64,000 nt of DNA. Source: Gentiana macrophylla. Taxonomy: Eukaryota; Streptophyta; Magnoliopsida; Gentianales; Gentianaceae. Shown here piece after piece: positions 1 through 11,999 of this stretch. The notes below the pieces were generated by a model. The model was not told the DNA's origin. It did no database searches and saw only the letters and a list, made by a program, of their open reading frames with translations. The stretch's first letter is position 1; every line of letters starts with the position of its first letter. The stretch lies in NCBI GenBank assembly GCA_026214975.1, contig CM047810.1, positions 95,620,316 to 95,684,315 of the forward strand. Direction: 5' to 3'. A program made the translations under genes and the position numbers.

Positions 1-1204
1 AAACGGCACTAATGGCCTCATCACAGACTGAAAGATAGAGGTATAACACTTCTCCTTCTTGCGGAGACGTCAGAGTTGGTAATTCCAACAAATATTTCTT
101 TAATTCGTTGAAAGCTTCTTGACAATCTGCTCCTCAATGAAATGGTGTAGCTTTCCTCAAAATCTTAAAGAAGGGCAGTGCACGCTGTGCTGATTGTGAA
201 AGAAACCTGTTCAATGCCGCTAGTCTTCCAGTTAACCTCTGAACCTCTCTGATATTGGTAGGTGGTGGCATCGTCTTCAGAGCATCCAACTTGTCTGGAT
301 TTGCCCTGATTCCCTCCTTAGAAATCATATAACCCAGAAATTTGCCAGACCTAACACCAAAGGTGCATTTCTTGGGATTTAGCTTCATCTTAGCATTTCG
401 AAGTACTTCACAAACTTCTTTGACGTTTTGTAAATATTGATCTAAAGACCTGCTTTTGATCAGTAAGTCATCAACATATACCTCCATAGACTTGCCTATC
501 TGATCATGGAAAATTCGATTAACTACCCTCTGGTAAGTGGCACCTGCGTTCTTCAGTCCAAACGGCATGGTCACATAATAATATGTGCCAAATTCTGTTA
601 TGAAAGCCGTTTTCTCTGCATCTTTTGGGTCCATAAAGATCTGGTGATACCCTTTATATGCGTCCAAGAACCCAAAAATCTCAAAACCCACAGTTGAATC
701 TACTAGTCTGTCGATTCTGGGTGAAGTATAGCTATCCTTAGGGCAGGCCTTGTTCAAGTCCATAAAATCTACACACATTCTCCAAGATCCATCTGACTTC
801 TTCACTAAAACCGGATTGGCTAACCACTCCGGGTATACCACCTCCTTGACAATTCCTGCTTGCTTTAACTTTGCAACTTCCTGTTCAATGACTGAGATCC
901 GTTCTGGTGCAAAATGTCTCTTCTTTTGACGAACTGGGGGTCTGTTCTGATCCACATTTAAACTATGGACTATAAATTCTGGTGATAAGCCTGGCATATC
1001 ATCTGTTTTCCATGCGAAAACATCTCGGTATTCTCTGAGCAGATCTATCAACGTCCTTTTGTAAGGGTCTGGAATCCATGAACCTATACTTACCACTGAT
1101 TTTGTTCCATGTTCCCCGATCTGAACAGCTTCGGTCTGATCTGCAGTTACCCAAGTCTTTTCTTCTTCTGGCAACAGCTCTTCGAGAGTTACTTGTTGAA
1201 CCAA
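1..1204 (-). pseudogene. pol: Tat-1 pol: reverse transcriptase and start of RNase H
   Basis: The protein copies element RNA into DNA in virus-like particles. The ORF at 1204-134 holds the RT core: LDAYKGYHQI, the MPFGLKNAGATYQR block and the catalytic YVDD (VYVDDLLIKS), followed by the connection region (FGVRSGKFLGYMIS). A single in-frame TGA at 134-136, where this family usually has Trp, ends it; the same frame then stays open to position 1 and reads the start of RNase H. An in-frame TAG at 1205-1207 separates it from gag-protease. Both stops can be explained by one transition at methylated cytosine (TGG to TGA, CAG to TAG). The rest of pol lies outside the window. Confidence 0.85.
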
Positions 1205-2943
1205 CTATTTCTCGCCAACTATAGATGTGTAACAGCTCCTGGCTGTTTCCACATCTCCTTTAAGTTCAACCGACCCAGAACTGATCGGAAATTTCATACT
1301 GTTGTGTGCTGGGGATATAACCGCGCGCAGATCAATGATCGCTGGTCTCCCCATGATGACATTGTAGGCTGAGGGTGCCTTAACCACAATGTAGTTTACC
1401 ATGAGGGTCCTGCCCTTAGGTAATTTACCATACGTTGTGGGTAAGGTGACCATGCCCATAGGATGGTTTGGCGGGCCTGCAAATCCAAACAGTGGTGTGG
1501 ATACTGGTGTTAAACTGGAATCCTTCTGCTTCATGGCCTGGAAGGCCCTGTAATACAAGATGTTAACAGCACTTCTTGTATCGACACAAATTCTTTTCAC
1601 CCAGTTCTTGTTAATCACGGCCTCAATGACCAGCCCTTCATTGTTGATGACTAGCGGTAGTGGATCTTCTGGTCCATACCTCACTTCTCCTGATACCTTT
1701 TGACGTTTACCAGAACTTTGACCCTGATCCGTTTGTCCTGTTGAGCTTAATTCTTTCTGCTGATCTGTCCGCCTGGGACCTCCCATAATCGTGTTGATTG
1801 TATTTATCGGTCGGTTATCAATCTGACCGTCCTGATCTGGGGAGGGACGTCTCTGCCTTCTTTGTTCGTTGTTCTTATTCCCCTCGTTCTGGTATGGTCC
1901 CCTCCTAAACTCTCTGCGCCCCCTGGGCTGTTCATTACGAGATCTGTCGACAACCTCGTCAAGTTGTCCTTCCATAACTGCTGCGTCTATATCCCTAATT
2001 AATTCCCTGCATGACTCTGTATCGTGGCCAACATCTTGATGGAATTTGCAGAACTTGGTCTGATCTCTCTTTTCTCTAGGTCCTTTCATGGGAAATGGGG
2101 TTCTCGCTATCCCTTTACATTCCATGATTGCGAGAACTTGTTCCCTTGATCTGTTCAACGGCATCAGGTCTCTGTCCTGCAGGGCACCTTTTTTGCCCAG
2201 TCTGTCGGTTATGGGTGCCTGCACCCTATCCCAAACTGATTTGCGCTTCTTATCGGATTTCTCATCTGCCTTTCCCTTTCTGTGATCTCCTTTCTCCAGC
2301 TCGCGCTTGGCGCGATTATCTTCTTCCCCCTGACAATGTTTGAACGCGATTGCCAAGCATTCTTCCATAGTTTTTGGATTTTTCCCGTTTAACTTAGCAT
2401 GTAACCTCCCCTCTCGTAGCCCTGCTACGAACGAGGCTACCAGAAATCGATCATCCACATCAGCCACCTGGGTTGATTCTGCATTAAACCTCTTTATGAA
2501 TTGTAGAACCGTTTCGTCGGATTTTTGCTTAATGGTGAGCAGATGAGTAATGTTCCTTTGAAACGGTCTTGCAGCAATAAACATACTCATAAATTTCTTT
2601 GTTAAAACTATAAAGCTGGTGATAGATCTGGACGGCAACTTGTTGAACCAGTCCCTAGCCCTTCCAGATAGGAGTGCGGGAAAGGCTTTGCATTTCATTT
2701 CGTCTGGGGCGTTGTACAATTGCATATGCGCTATATACTGGTGCATATGGTCATACGGGTCTTTTGATCCGTCATATGGGCTAATTTTGGGTATCTTGAA
2801 CCCTCTGGGACAGGGGTATGCTTCAATATGCTTTGCAAAGGACGACGCTAGATGAAATTCATCCTCTTCATCTTCTAACATTGCATCCAATTCGGCCCTT
2901 GCAGCCTCATCAGCATGACGAGCTCTGCTCTTAACAACCAGAC
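1205..2943 (-). CDS. gag: Tat-1 gag-protease, main part, 5' end cut off by the Sirevirus
   Basis: This encodes capsid/nucleocapsid plus aspartic protease, some 578 open codons from 2943 down to the TAG at 1205. In order it shows a retrotransposon gag domain (around ARDWFNKLPSRS and KRFNAES), a basic Lys/Arg/Glu-rich stretch, a zinc knuckle (FCKFHQDVGHDTESC), a second basic linker, and a protease with VDTRSAVNILY. Active retropepsins have D-T/S-G; the Gly is Arg here, so protease activity is doubtful. The frame is open up to 2943, where the Sirevirus begins. The N-terminus lies at 20835-21007. Removing the insert and 4 bp of flank joins both parts in frame. Confidence 0.85.
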
Positions 2944-4352
2944 TGTTAGGAACATTTTGTTATGTTTTGATGATGGCCATACTAGCTGTTATAGCAAGCC
3001 TGAAATAAGTTAGAATTCTCTGTATAAGTCTTTACTTTAGGGTCGACAAGTTGTATAAGTTAAGTCGGACAAATCTTGTACTAGTTGGTAGGACGGCAAA
3101 GCAAAAGCAGATATTCGGCAAAGTAAAGCCACCAAGCACCAAAGCAGAGAAGATATGAAGACATTATGGTCTGACTCATAACCAAGGAAGTCTGTGATGA
3201 CCTTGGATAAGTCTAAGTTATGTTTTAAGTGATGAAACTCAATATTCAAATATGGTGTACACTGGTCTCACCCAAATCAAGGATCAGTGAAGTACAAAGA
3301 CTCTTCAAAAACTAGAACAAAGAAGAAAACAATTGAATCGGTGAGTACACCGACTTTCGCAAAGAGAAAACAAAACAGCGAAGAAAGAACTAACGGCTAA
3401 GTCAGAAGGCTCACTCGACCGTTCTACAAACGGTGAAGAGACACTTACAAGATCAGATTTAATATACGTTGAAGATTCAGCAGATCATGCATTAAATGCA
3501 CAATCATTAAAGGATCAATCAAGGACGGATTTTCTGCTATACGTTTGAAGAAAGAATCCGATCAACGAAATCAGGAGAATACAATTAAGGGGGAATCAAG
3601 AATGAAATCAAGGATTATTCCCTCATTAATATAGCCAACGGACGGAATTTCAAAAACCAAGGTTATTCAAGGCTATAAATAGAAGGCATTGACAGAAAAA
3701 GAAAACAATGATTCAAAAAGAAAGAAAGCAGAAACTCTGTCAATTTGAAAAGCCTTCTCTCTGAACTTACAAAGATATATCCAGTGATCAACTCAAGTAT
3801 CAGAACTACAAAGTCATACTCAGAACTGAGATTGATCAAGCAAGTGTGTGAATCACATTCACATCAAACTGAAGCAACTGAATCAGAGGCAATCTGAGAA
3901 GGAGTTGAATCTGTGATAGCTGTTGAAGGATTTTGATCTCAAGGAGCAGCAAAAGGAAGATCGAATCATCAAGTCATTGCGATCAAGGAGTGATAGTCTT
4001 GTAGATTGTGAAGCTTGGGAAGCCAAGGACAATCATACTATTGTATCTCGTGAAAACAATAGTGAATTCTCCAATCATCACAGGAGAAGAGTGGATTAAG
4101 GGATTACACCACCTCGAACCACTATAAGCCTTGTGTCAATTTAATTTCTCGCAATTTACTTTACAACATTTATTTATTTAGCCTACATCATAACTTATAT
4201 CTCGTGGATCGTTTACACCGATTTGAAAACAACGTAGTAAGAAGGGACTTATCCGCCGCGCCAAAAGCTTTTAAATAAGAGAAAAGTTTTGAAACTCCAC
4301 TATAGTCATTCACCCCCCTCCGACTATAGTTTCACCTTCTCTGGGACCAACA
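2944..4352 (+). repeat. Sirevirus 5' LTR (1409 bp)
   Basis: It runs TGTTAGG to CCAACA and matches 18751-20834 nearly base for base apart from the 665-bp insert in the latter. A likely TATA box is GCTATAAATAG near 3672. A C-rich stretch (CACCCCCCT) close to the 3' end is common in Sirevirus LTRs. Confidence 0.92.
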
Positions 4353-4354
4353 AT

Positions 4355-4366
4355 TGGTATCGAGCG
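4355..4366 (+). other. Sirevirus primer binding site
   Basis: TTGGTATCGAGC lies two bases after the LTR. The usual plant copia site complementary to initiator-Met tRNA is TGGTATCAGAGC; two bases (CA) are missing, which would weaken priming or reflects a consensus error. Confidence 0.75.
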
Positions 4367-4487
4367 GTGTTCTAGTATCGTAACCTGCTCAGATCTAATT
4401 TACGGTAACAAGGAGATCACATATTTTCAAAGTAGTTTTCAAATCTGAGTTTTTCATACACTTACATTTATATCTTCAATTGCATCG

Positions 4488-6210
4488 ATGGATTCCTCAA
4501 ACTTTTTGTCAAAAGTACTGTTTTTAATGTTAACAATTTTGATGAATATAAAATAAGAATGCTATCTCATCTTGCAAAGAACTCATGAAGAGATCTTTGG
4601 ATGTAATCAATGATGGACCAATCACAATCACTACGGTGGTAAGCACAGAGAGCGAGATCAAGGAAAGGAAATTGACAAACCTAAAAATGATTGGACCAAG
4701 GATGATAGGAGAAGAGCAAATCTGGACTATGTTGCAAAAGACATGATCTTGAAGACCCTAGACAAACAACATGTTCATGAGAATTAAAGGCGCAAAACAA
4801 AGAAAGGAGATGTGGGACAAGCTATCATTGATAAATGAAGGATCTCAAGCGATTAAAGAAAACAAATTATCTCATTTGCAAAATAGAAATTTGAGAACTT
4901 TAAAATGAAGACTGGTGAATCCATTGATCAAATGGACAACTGATTCTCAAGCATCATCAGTGAATTACAACAGCTTGGACACATATATCCCTAGAAAGAA
5001 GTATGCTTGAAGATCTTGAGAGGACTACTACGAAAGATGGAAGATCATAACATCAGTAATCAGAGGAACAACAAATCTTGCAAGCACTGACACTCTGACA
5101 CTGATGTCCCAATTAAAAGCTCATGAATTCGAATTAAACGGTGAAGATGGTGCTCCGGCAGAGACACACAAAATCACTGCATTAGCTGCACCCCAGCAAA
5201 GTAACTTTGCCGAATGCATCAGCAAAGAGACACAAGAACTAAAAGAACATGTAGCTTTATTAGTTAAACGCTTTTTTGTGAGTTTAAAAGAAGCCATTCA
5301 AAGGAAATTCAACATCAAACAAAAGTCAAGCTCAAACAGAGACATGAAGAAGAAAGATGATGAATACAGATGTTTCAACTGCAATAAGAGAGGTCACTTC
5401 AAGGCTGATTGTCCTGAAGAAAATGACAAAGATAATGAAAAGAAGAAATACAGAGCATCTGAAAAGAGAAAGAGCAAGAAGGCACTTAAGGCGTAATCCA
5501 AAGAGTGAAAAGATGAAGAATCATCGATAATGACGTCGGATGATAGTGATGAAGAAGACATTTCAGAAAATGAAAAGGCATGCCTATGCCTGTGACCAAA
5601 GAATTGGATGAAGATAAAAGTGATAGCTCGAGACATCGAGGAAATAAGCCTATGTTTAATGGCTAAAGAATCGAGATAAAAGCGAGGTAACATCTAGTTC
5701 ATGTTCTTCATCTAATGCATCCACATCTAACACTGCACAATCCTCTAGTCTCCCATTAGATACAGCTGACCTAGTCCAAAATCTCATGACTAAATTTGAT
5801 GAAATTGAAAAGAATCATGAAATTCTGGAAAAGGAATGCAAGGATCTAAGAAAAGAGAATAAGAGGTTAAAGAAAGAACTGGATGAAGCAAAGGCTGAAT
5901 TAACTAGTAAGGAGACCCACTTAAATGATCAACAAAAAGCAGATGATCATACATCTGTTACTAAAAGATCAGTTAAGAAAATCTCTCACCGGTGAAGGTA
6001 TCCATCGCACCACTAAAAGCACCGACTTACAAACCCCAAAAAGGTTTGGATCAGATCCGGTCTTGGCTACAATGAATGAGGATGAAAGTAGGAATAATGG
6101 TAAACATCATTCTAAATTCAGGACCACTAGTGGACCAAAATTTAGAAAAGGATGCACTCATGGTTCCAACAGATCATCCTGTTCGGTGAAGTCAAAACCC
6201 AAAGTGTAGT
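4488..6210 (+). pseudogene. gag: Sirevirus gag with zinc knuckle and coiled coil, frameshifted
   Basis: This is the structural protein of the particle. The likely start is ATG 4488, 122 bp after the PBS; stops and shifts break it within 20 codons and again later. The best-kept part is 5104-5496, which has a CCHC knuckle (CFNCNKRGHFKADC) followed by a Lys-rich tail. After a Ser/acidic stretch (5520-5780), 5786-5995 reads a heptad-like, Lys/Glu-rich coiled coil. The knuckle-plus-coiled-coil layout is usual for Sirevirus gag. No single frame spans the region. Confidence 0.8.
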
Positions 6211-6303
6211 GGCTTGACAAACTAAATCCTCATTCCAATCAATCAAGAACTACAAACCATCCGAAAGGAAAAGGCGGACTCTATCCTTCGAGAGGATGAT
6301 TGA

Positions 6304-6720
6304 ATGTTGTACCTCCAAAATACAAGAGGAAACCATTCCACAAAATGCATCATGTGTTTAAGAAAAATCAACTGTTCTAGACACATGAAGCAAGAAAGGT
6401 TTCCAACTGCATATTGGAAAGTGAAGAAGGATGTAAATGCACCAAAAGGTGGAGAAAAGTATCGAATATCTTGTAAAAATACTAGAAGCTATTCTCGCCA
6501 TGCCTTACACATATGAAGTTGATGACTTCAATTATCCAAAAGAAGACCTTTTGGATACACCCCTTGGTATGGGAGGCATGATTGCTAACAGTATGGACCC
6601 AAACAAAGTGTTGGGTACCTAAATTTAATTAATCTGTTTTGTAGGATGTCCGGTACATAGAGGCGGTGGATGTTCCGGACACATGACAGAAACAAGAAAT
6701 GGCTCACTGATTTCAAAGCT
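6304..6720 (+). pseudogene. pol: Sirevirus second knuckle remnant and protease, active site lost
   Basis: The frame at 6304 has a degraded knuckle (CIMCLRKINCSRHM). About 6650-6690 corresponds to the protease active-site region, usually W-Y-L-D-S-G-C-S-x-H-M-T in copia elements. Here the readable part is GGGCSGHMTE: Cys-Ser-Gly-His-Met-Thr are kept, but the catalytic Asp and the Trp-Tyr are gone. Several frames are needed to read the segment, so no active protease is expected. Confidence 0.7.
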
Positions 6721-7840
6721 TTTGATGGACCCAAAGTCACATTTGGAGGTAAAGAAAACCCTGGCAAGATTAAGGGAAGGCACAATACTCAAGAACAATC
6801 TAAAGATTCAAAATGTGGCATATGTCAAGGGACTTAACTTCAATCTGATGAGCATCAGTCAATTCTGTGACAAAGGCTACAATGTGCACTTCAACAAAGA
6901 AGGATGCAAAGTGATTCACAGTCAAACCAACACAGTAGTTCTTGCAGGTAGAAGACAAGACAACATGTATGTGGTGGATGGAGAAACGACCAAGGCGAGA
7001 AACATGTCTACTTGTCAAGAATAAACAATCAACAAGCTTGGATTTGGCATGTAAGATTAAATCACTGAATTTCAAGACCATCAACAAACTATCAAGGAGC
7101 AAGTTAGTTGAAGGCCTGCCAGAGATCACATTCAAGAAAGAGAGTCTATGTGATGCTTGTCAAAAAGGAAAACAAATAAAAAGCTCATTCAAGTCAAAGC
7201 CTCATCAATCTACAACAAGAGTTCTACATCTATTGCACATGAACTGTTTGACCAGATCCACACCAAGAAGTGTGAGTGGTAAGAAATACACTCTTGTAGT
7301 GGTGGATGACTTCTCAAAGTACACCTGGACCATTTTCATGAACAAGAAGAAAGAAACACTCAAGAAGCTGCCAGATTTGCTGAGAAGACTCCAAAATGAA
7401 AAAGAGCTAAAGATTATCAAGATCAGATCAGATAGAGGCACTGAATTTCTAAATGAAATTATCAGAACCTATTGTGAAGAAAATGGAGTGTTACATCAAC
7501 TATCTGCAGCAGGAACTCCACAACAAAATGGTGTAGCAGAAAGAAGAAACAGAACCATCAAGGAAGCAGTCAGGACAATGATAGCAGAAGCATGCTTACC
7601 AAAGAGATTTTGGGTCAAGCGCAAGAAACACAGCATGCCATACACAAAACAGATCAATCATCAACAAACATCATGAAAAACTCCATATGAAATATGGAAT
7701 GGTAGAAAACCCAATATCTCATATTTTCATATGTTTGGATCAAAATGTTTTGTCTTAAACAGGAATCAGCTGCATACCTTTGATGAGAAGGCTGATGAAG
7801 CAATCTTCATGGGATACTCAGACACCAAAGAAAGCATTTG
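6721..7840 (+). pseudogene. pol: Sirevirus integrase (pre-integrase, zinc-binding, catalytic core)
   Basis: The ORF at 6683-7024 reads the GAG-pre-integrase segment (VKGLNFNLMSISQFCDKGYNV). The His-His-Cys-Cys domain is split by a frameshift near 7062: WHVRLNH is in one frame and CDACQKGK in another. The core at 7200-7676 has VVVDDFSKYTW, the second catalytic Asp (IRSDRGTEF) and the Glu (NGVAERRN). The first catalytic Asp, normally in HMDLFG, is Asn (HMNCLT), so strand transfer should be abolished. A short piece past the stop (7680-7860) continues the C-terminal part. Confidence 0.85.
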
Positions 7841-7859
7841 AGTACTCAATAAAAGAACT

Positions 7860-8200
7860 TTGGTGATTGAAGAATCAATACATGTGGTTTTTGATGAACC
7901 AAATACAAATGGTGAAGATCTTCAAGATCAAGAAGAGAAAGCACCACAGAGAGAAATCTATACAAATGCAACCATACCAACTACTATCCTGAATCATCAT
8001 TTTAAAGATCAAGAGGAGCCACATATCAATACAACAGATGAAGCACCTGAAGTTGAAGTTCATGCTCAGCATGAAGGTATGGAAGCACCAAGTGAAGATC
8101 AACTTCAACCAGATCTAAATTGGCTAAGAGACCATCCTGAAGAACAAGTCATTGGAGATATTCACACAGAGTCGAACTGTAAGACAAGCTGAGCACATGC
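7860..8200 (+). pseudogene. pol: Sirevirus integrase-RT linker
   Basis: An acidic, Glu/Gln/His-rich, low-complexity stretch is open at 7860-8192. Copia pol polyproteins normally have such a variable linker between integrase and reverse transcriptase. No catalytic motif is seen. Confidence 0.6.
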
Positions 8201-9096
8201 TAACTTGCTTTCTATCACAAGTGGAACCTAAGACCATAGATGATGCAATCCAAGATGCAGATTGGATCATGACCATGCAAGAAAAACTAAATGAATTTGA
8301 AAGAAATGAAGTCCTGGAACTTGTTGTGAGACACTGAAATGGCCAACATCATTGGTGCAAAATGGGTATTCAGGAACAAGATGGATGAGCAAGGAAGCTG
8401 TTGTCGAAACAAAGCTAGGCTAGTTGCAAAAGGCTATTCCCAAGTCAAGGAATAGATTATGATGAAACATTTGCACCAGTAGCAAGATTGGAAGCAATCA
8501 GACTCTTTCTAGCATTTGCTGCACACAAAGACTTCAAAGTCTATCAAATGGATGTAAAGAGTGCATTCCTAAATGGACTTTTGGAAGAAGAAGTTTATGT
8601 AGAACAACCCCCTGGATTTCAAATTGAAGGAAAAGAAGACAAAGTATACAAACTCAAGAAGGCCCTCTATGGCCTCAAACAGGCACCTAGAGCCTGGTAT
8701 GAAACACTATCACAATTTCTGATCAAGAATGGATTCAACAAAGGAACTATTGACAAGACTCTATTCAAACTGGAGGAAGGAGCAAGCACATTGTTGGTAC
8801 AAATCTATGTTGATGACATAATCTTTGGATCAGAGGATGAAAAGCTGTGTGAGAAATTTGCAAACCTAATGAAGAGCAAATTTCAGATGAGCATGATGGG
8901 AGAATTAAACTACTTCCTTGGCCTTCAAGTAAAGCAAATGAAGGATGGCATTTTCATTAGTCAAGCCAAGTATACAAGAGATTTGATACACAAGTATGGG
9001 ATGGATACAAGTAGCACAACACAGACACACCAATGTGTGCGAGTCATACTTGGAAAAGATGAAGGAGGAAAAGATGTTGATCGAGAAAATGTATAG
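8201..9096 (+). pseudogene. pol: Sirevirus reverse transcriptase
   Basis: The N-terminal fingers are read in pieces (EPKTIDDAIQDADWIMTMQEK at 8221, then NIIGAKWVFRNK in another frame). The palm is intact in 8488-9096: [39 protein letters not shown], the catalytic [10 protein letters not shown] and the [13 protein letters not shown] block. After SSTTQTHQ the frame degrades. The domain is typical for Ty1/copia and closest in wording to Sireviruses. At least two frameshifts precede the palm. Confidence 0.88.
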
Positions 9097-9757
9097 AGGA
9101 ATTATTGGATCATTATTATACTTAATCGCAGCGGACTGACATAGCATTTGCAGTAGAGAGAGTGTGCAAGATTTCAAGCTCAACCAAAAGAATCACATCT
9201 TCTAGCAAACTAAAAGGATAATCAAATACTTGAAAAACACTATAAATGTTGGTATTTGGTATCCAAAAGATGGAGGATTTACATTGATATCATATTCAGA
9301 CTCTGACTATGCTGGATGCAAAATAGATAGAAAAAGCACCTCTGGTACATGCCAAATGCTAGGGACCGGACTAGTCTCTGGTTCAAAAAAGCAAAACTCC
9401 ATATCTACATCAACAAACCAAGCGAGTAATATATAGCAAAGCATGTAGTCATGTTGTGCACAAGTACTTTGGATAAGACAAACAAACTAAGGGACTATGG
9501 AGTGGAAGAAAAACAATTCCAATCATGTGTGATAATACAAGTGCAATATCTATTACGAGAAAATCCAAAGATTGCATTCAAGAACAAAGCACATAGATGT
9601 GAGGCATCATTTTATCAGAGACCATGTTGAAAAGAGGGATGTCATCCTAAAACACATACCCACTGAAGATCAATTGGCTGACATCTTCACTAAACCACTC
9701 AGTTATGAAAGATTCAGTAAACTAAGAACTGAGTTAGGAATGATTGAAATTGAATAA
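9097..9757 (+). pseudogene. pol: Sirevirus RNase H and pol end
   Basis: RNase H removes the RNA strand after first-strand synthesis. Pieces are SDSDYAGCKIDRKSTSGTC (9295-9355), GSKKQNSIST with a damaged A-E-A-E-Y region, and TKHIDVRHHFIRDHV through LADIFTKPLS at 9572-9757, the usual end of copia pol. Frameshifts and stops divide it. Stop at 9755-9757. Confidence 0.85.
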
Positions 9758-10177
9758 GTATCAAAAAGCGGCTAACTGGAGTAATCGGCTAAGTGACTTC
9801 ATTAACTGGTACGACCTTTGCCGTTACAGGAGATGCAGCAAGTAAGGCACTGGTATCCAGCGAAGGTAACTTAACTGATTGTTAGGAACAGTTACATGGA
9901 GCAGCTCAGTGAAGATCCTATTGGAACGGCTAAGTGACCAGCGAAGATACTTCACCAAAATAAAGACTTGGACAAATTAAAAGTGTGAACAAAATCAATT
10001 CTGATTACACGTGGAGAATAAGGAAATTATGGAGGATTATTCTATACACACGTGGCGATCAACTTATGATCATGGAGGTAATTATATTATTTTTCGAATT
10101 ATAAACTCCTCGATTCCCGGGCTCTATCATTACTTGCCTCAAACCACACCCTCATTCCACTCGAATATCGCGATTTT
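9758..10177 (+). other. Sirevirus spacer between pol and the nested element
   Basis: There is no convincing ORF. This is the start of the region between pol and the env-like gene; it resumes at 13529 after the nested Athila-like element. The last five bases, ATTTT, are the left copy of its target duplication. Confidence 0.6.
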
Positions 10178-10960
10178 TGTTAAGGGTGATTTTATACGTT
10201 TTATAAGGATATGTTTTATATCAATTTCCCCCATATTCGTATTGTTTTCATAGAAATCGAGCTTTATATTGAAATATTAAGCAAGTGAGGTTTTTAATGG
10301 TTGATTCGCAAAATTAGTTAATTTATGCGTTTTATTGATGAATTTATGATTATTTGGATATGGTTGCACTCTGCATGTTTTTGATGATTGTAGATACACC
10401 ATAATGCGGCTCAATGGAGGATTGGATAATGTTTAATTGAAGATTTATATGAAGAAAGGTGATAAAGTTCGAATTATTTGATGATTAATGAAGAGGAGAA
10501 AAGATAGAGATGAAATGGATTGAGGATAGAGATGAAGAATCGTGTGTTGATCCGGTGGGTGGCGCCCAAGTCCCGTCGATCTGGATGGCGTCTGAATAGT
10601 GGATGGCGGCCCAGGAGAAGATTTTTGGTTCAGAGAGTTTGGACGCCTGAGTGAATCAAGCGCGTCCTGAGTAGCGATCCAAAGCGGTGAATCAAGGCCG
10701 AGTAAGGTGCTCTGACGGGCGTCCAACACCGACATAGCAGCAGCCGACCTATTTTTCCTATAAATAGTAGCGCGATTTCAACCCTAAAACACATATTATT
10801 GACTCTTATTGATACATAATCATTAGAGAAAAACTTTATGCCCCACTTCTTTAAGGAGAAGGCATGGGTTGCGATTAATTAGGTTTTTGTTTTCTTTTTC
10901 TTCTTTTCTTGTTCGCATGAAGATGGCCTGAAGCTGTGAACTTGGAGCAGGCATGGGAGA
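10178..10960 (+). repeat. Truncated 5' LTR of the Athila-like element
   Basis: It aligns with 12000 to about 12760, starting TGTTAAGGGTGATTTTATAC. Similarity stops near GAGCAGGCATG, at a 10940-10985 junction. A TATA box CCTATAAATAG lies at about 10758. The stretch 10540-10740 differs from its partner (12361-12540) far more than the rest. Confidence 0.85.
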
Positions 10961-10984
10961 TTTTCCAGCAGCGTTTTCCAGCAG

Positions 10985-11999
10985 GCATGGTTTTATGTAT
11001 CTACATTCATTTGCCATACTATTATATTTCTATGAAAAGGTGCTAAATTTTAAAATTTTTGCTTCGTCCTAAGTGAGCAAAGGCATATCTTTATTTGAGT
11101 TTTTATATCATTGGTGCATTATTTTGCATATTTAGTAAATTTAGATGTCTCACCCGACACTATTTTTCACGTGCCATAGTAAATGATGAGCTATATTTTA
11201 AAGCTATGCCCATTTGATTAGAGATTTTTGATGATTATCGCATGATTCTTTGCTTACATACGAATTTTGAAAATTTTAATAGTTTGTGTTTAGAATTAAA
11301 GTATGACATACTGTGAATATCTGAAGGTTTGAATGTGATAAGTAACACGTAACTTATTGTCAAATGAAAGAAGTTGAGTTTATAATGAATTAATTGGGTG
11401 TGTCGAAAGCTAGTCGATGATTTGAGTGCGATAGGGTATACCACGTATGTCCTATACCACTATGATGACCAAAAGCTCACGACGATCGAGGAAAAGTCGC
11501 CTTATGATTGGAGTAAGGTAGGGTATATCACGAATATCCTATTCTGCTATGACAGGGCAATAGCTCATTCTGATGTGTGTTAAATGTGGAAAAAGTTGAA
11601 TCAACTTGAATGAGAATTGGTATGAATTGAATAAAGTATAAGACTAAGTTATCGTCTATCTTATCCCAAAGATAAACTGAAAGATATGTTGTAGGGATTA
11701 TCCTCTAAGTATGTCGGAAATATTTTAAATACCCTCTATCATTCTTTTCGGAATATGTATGTTTTGTGAGGTGCATGTTATAATCGCTTTTATATTTTCG
11801 ATTTAAATGGGATGTTGGCTAGTTTTGCTTGAATCAATTTCAAGTGTGGATTTAGTGGAAATTTATTATGGCTATGTACACACACTTGGGTGAACCTCTA
11901 AACTATTGAATATGCTTTATGGTTGCATAAATGTTTATATGACTCGAGTCTTGATTATGTTTTGTCTTGCTCGACGAGCAAGGTTTAAGTGTGGGGAGT
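10985..11999 (+). other. 3' untranslated remnant with polypurine tract
   Basis: No coding frame is seen. It ends AAGTGTGGGGAGT just before the 3' LTR, the Athila-type polypurine tract. The part around 11310-11580 (GGTTTGAATGTGATA, GATTTGAGTGCGATAG) has a recognisable counterpart at 45780-46010 in the other Athila. Confidence 0.7.
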
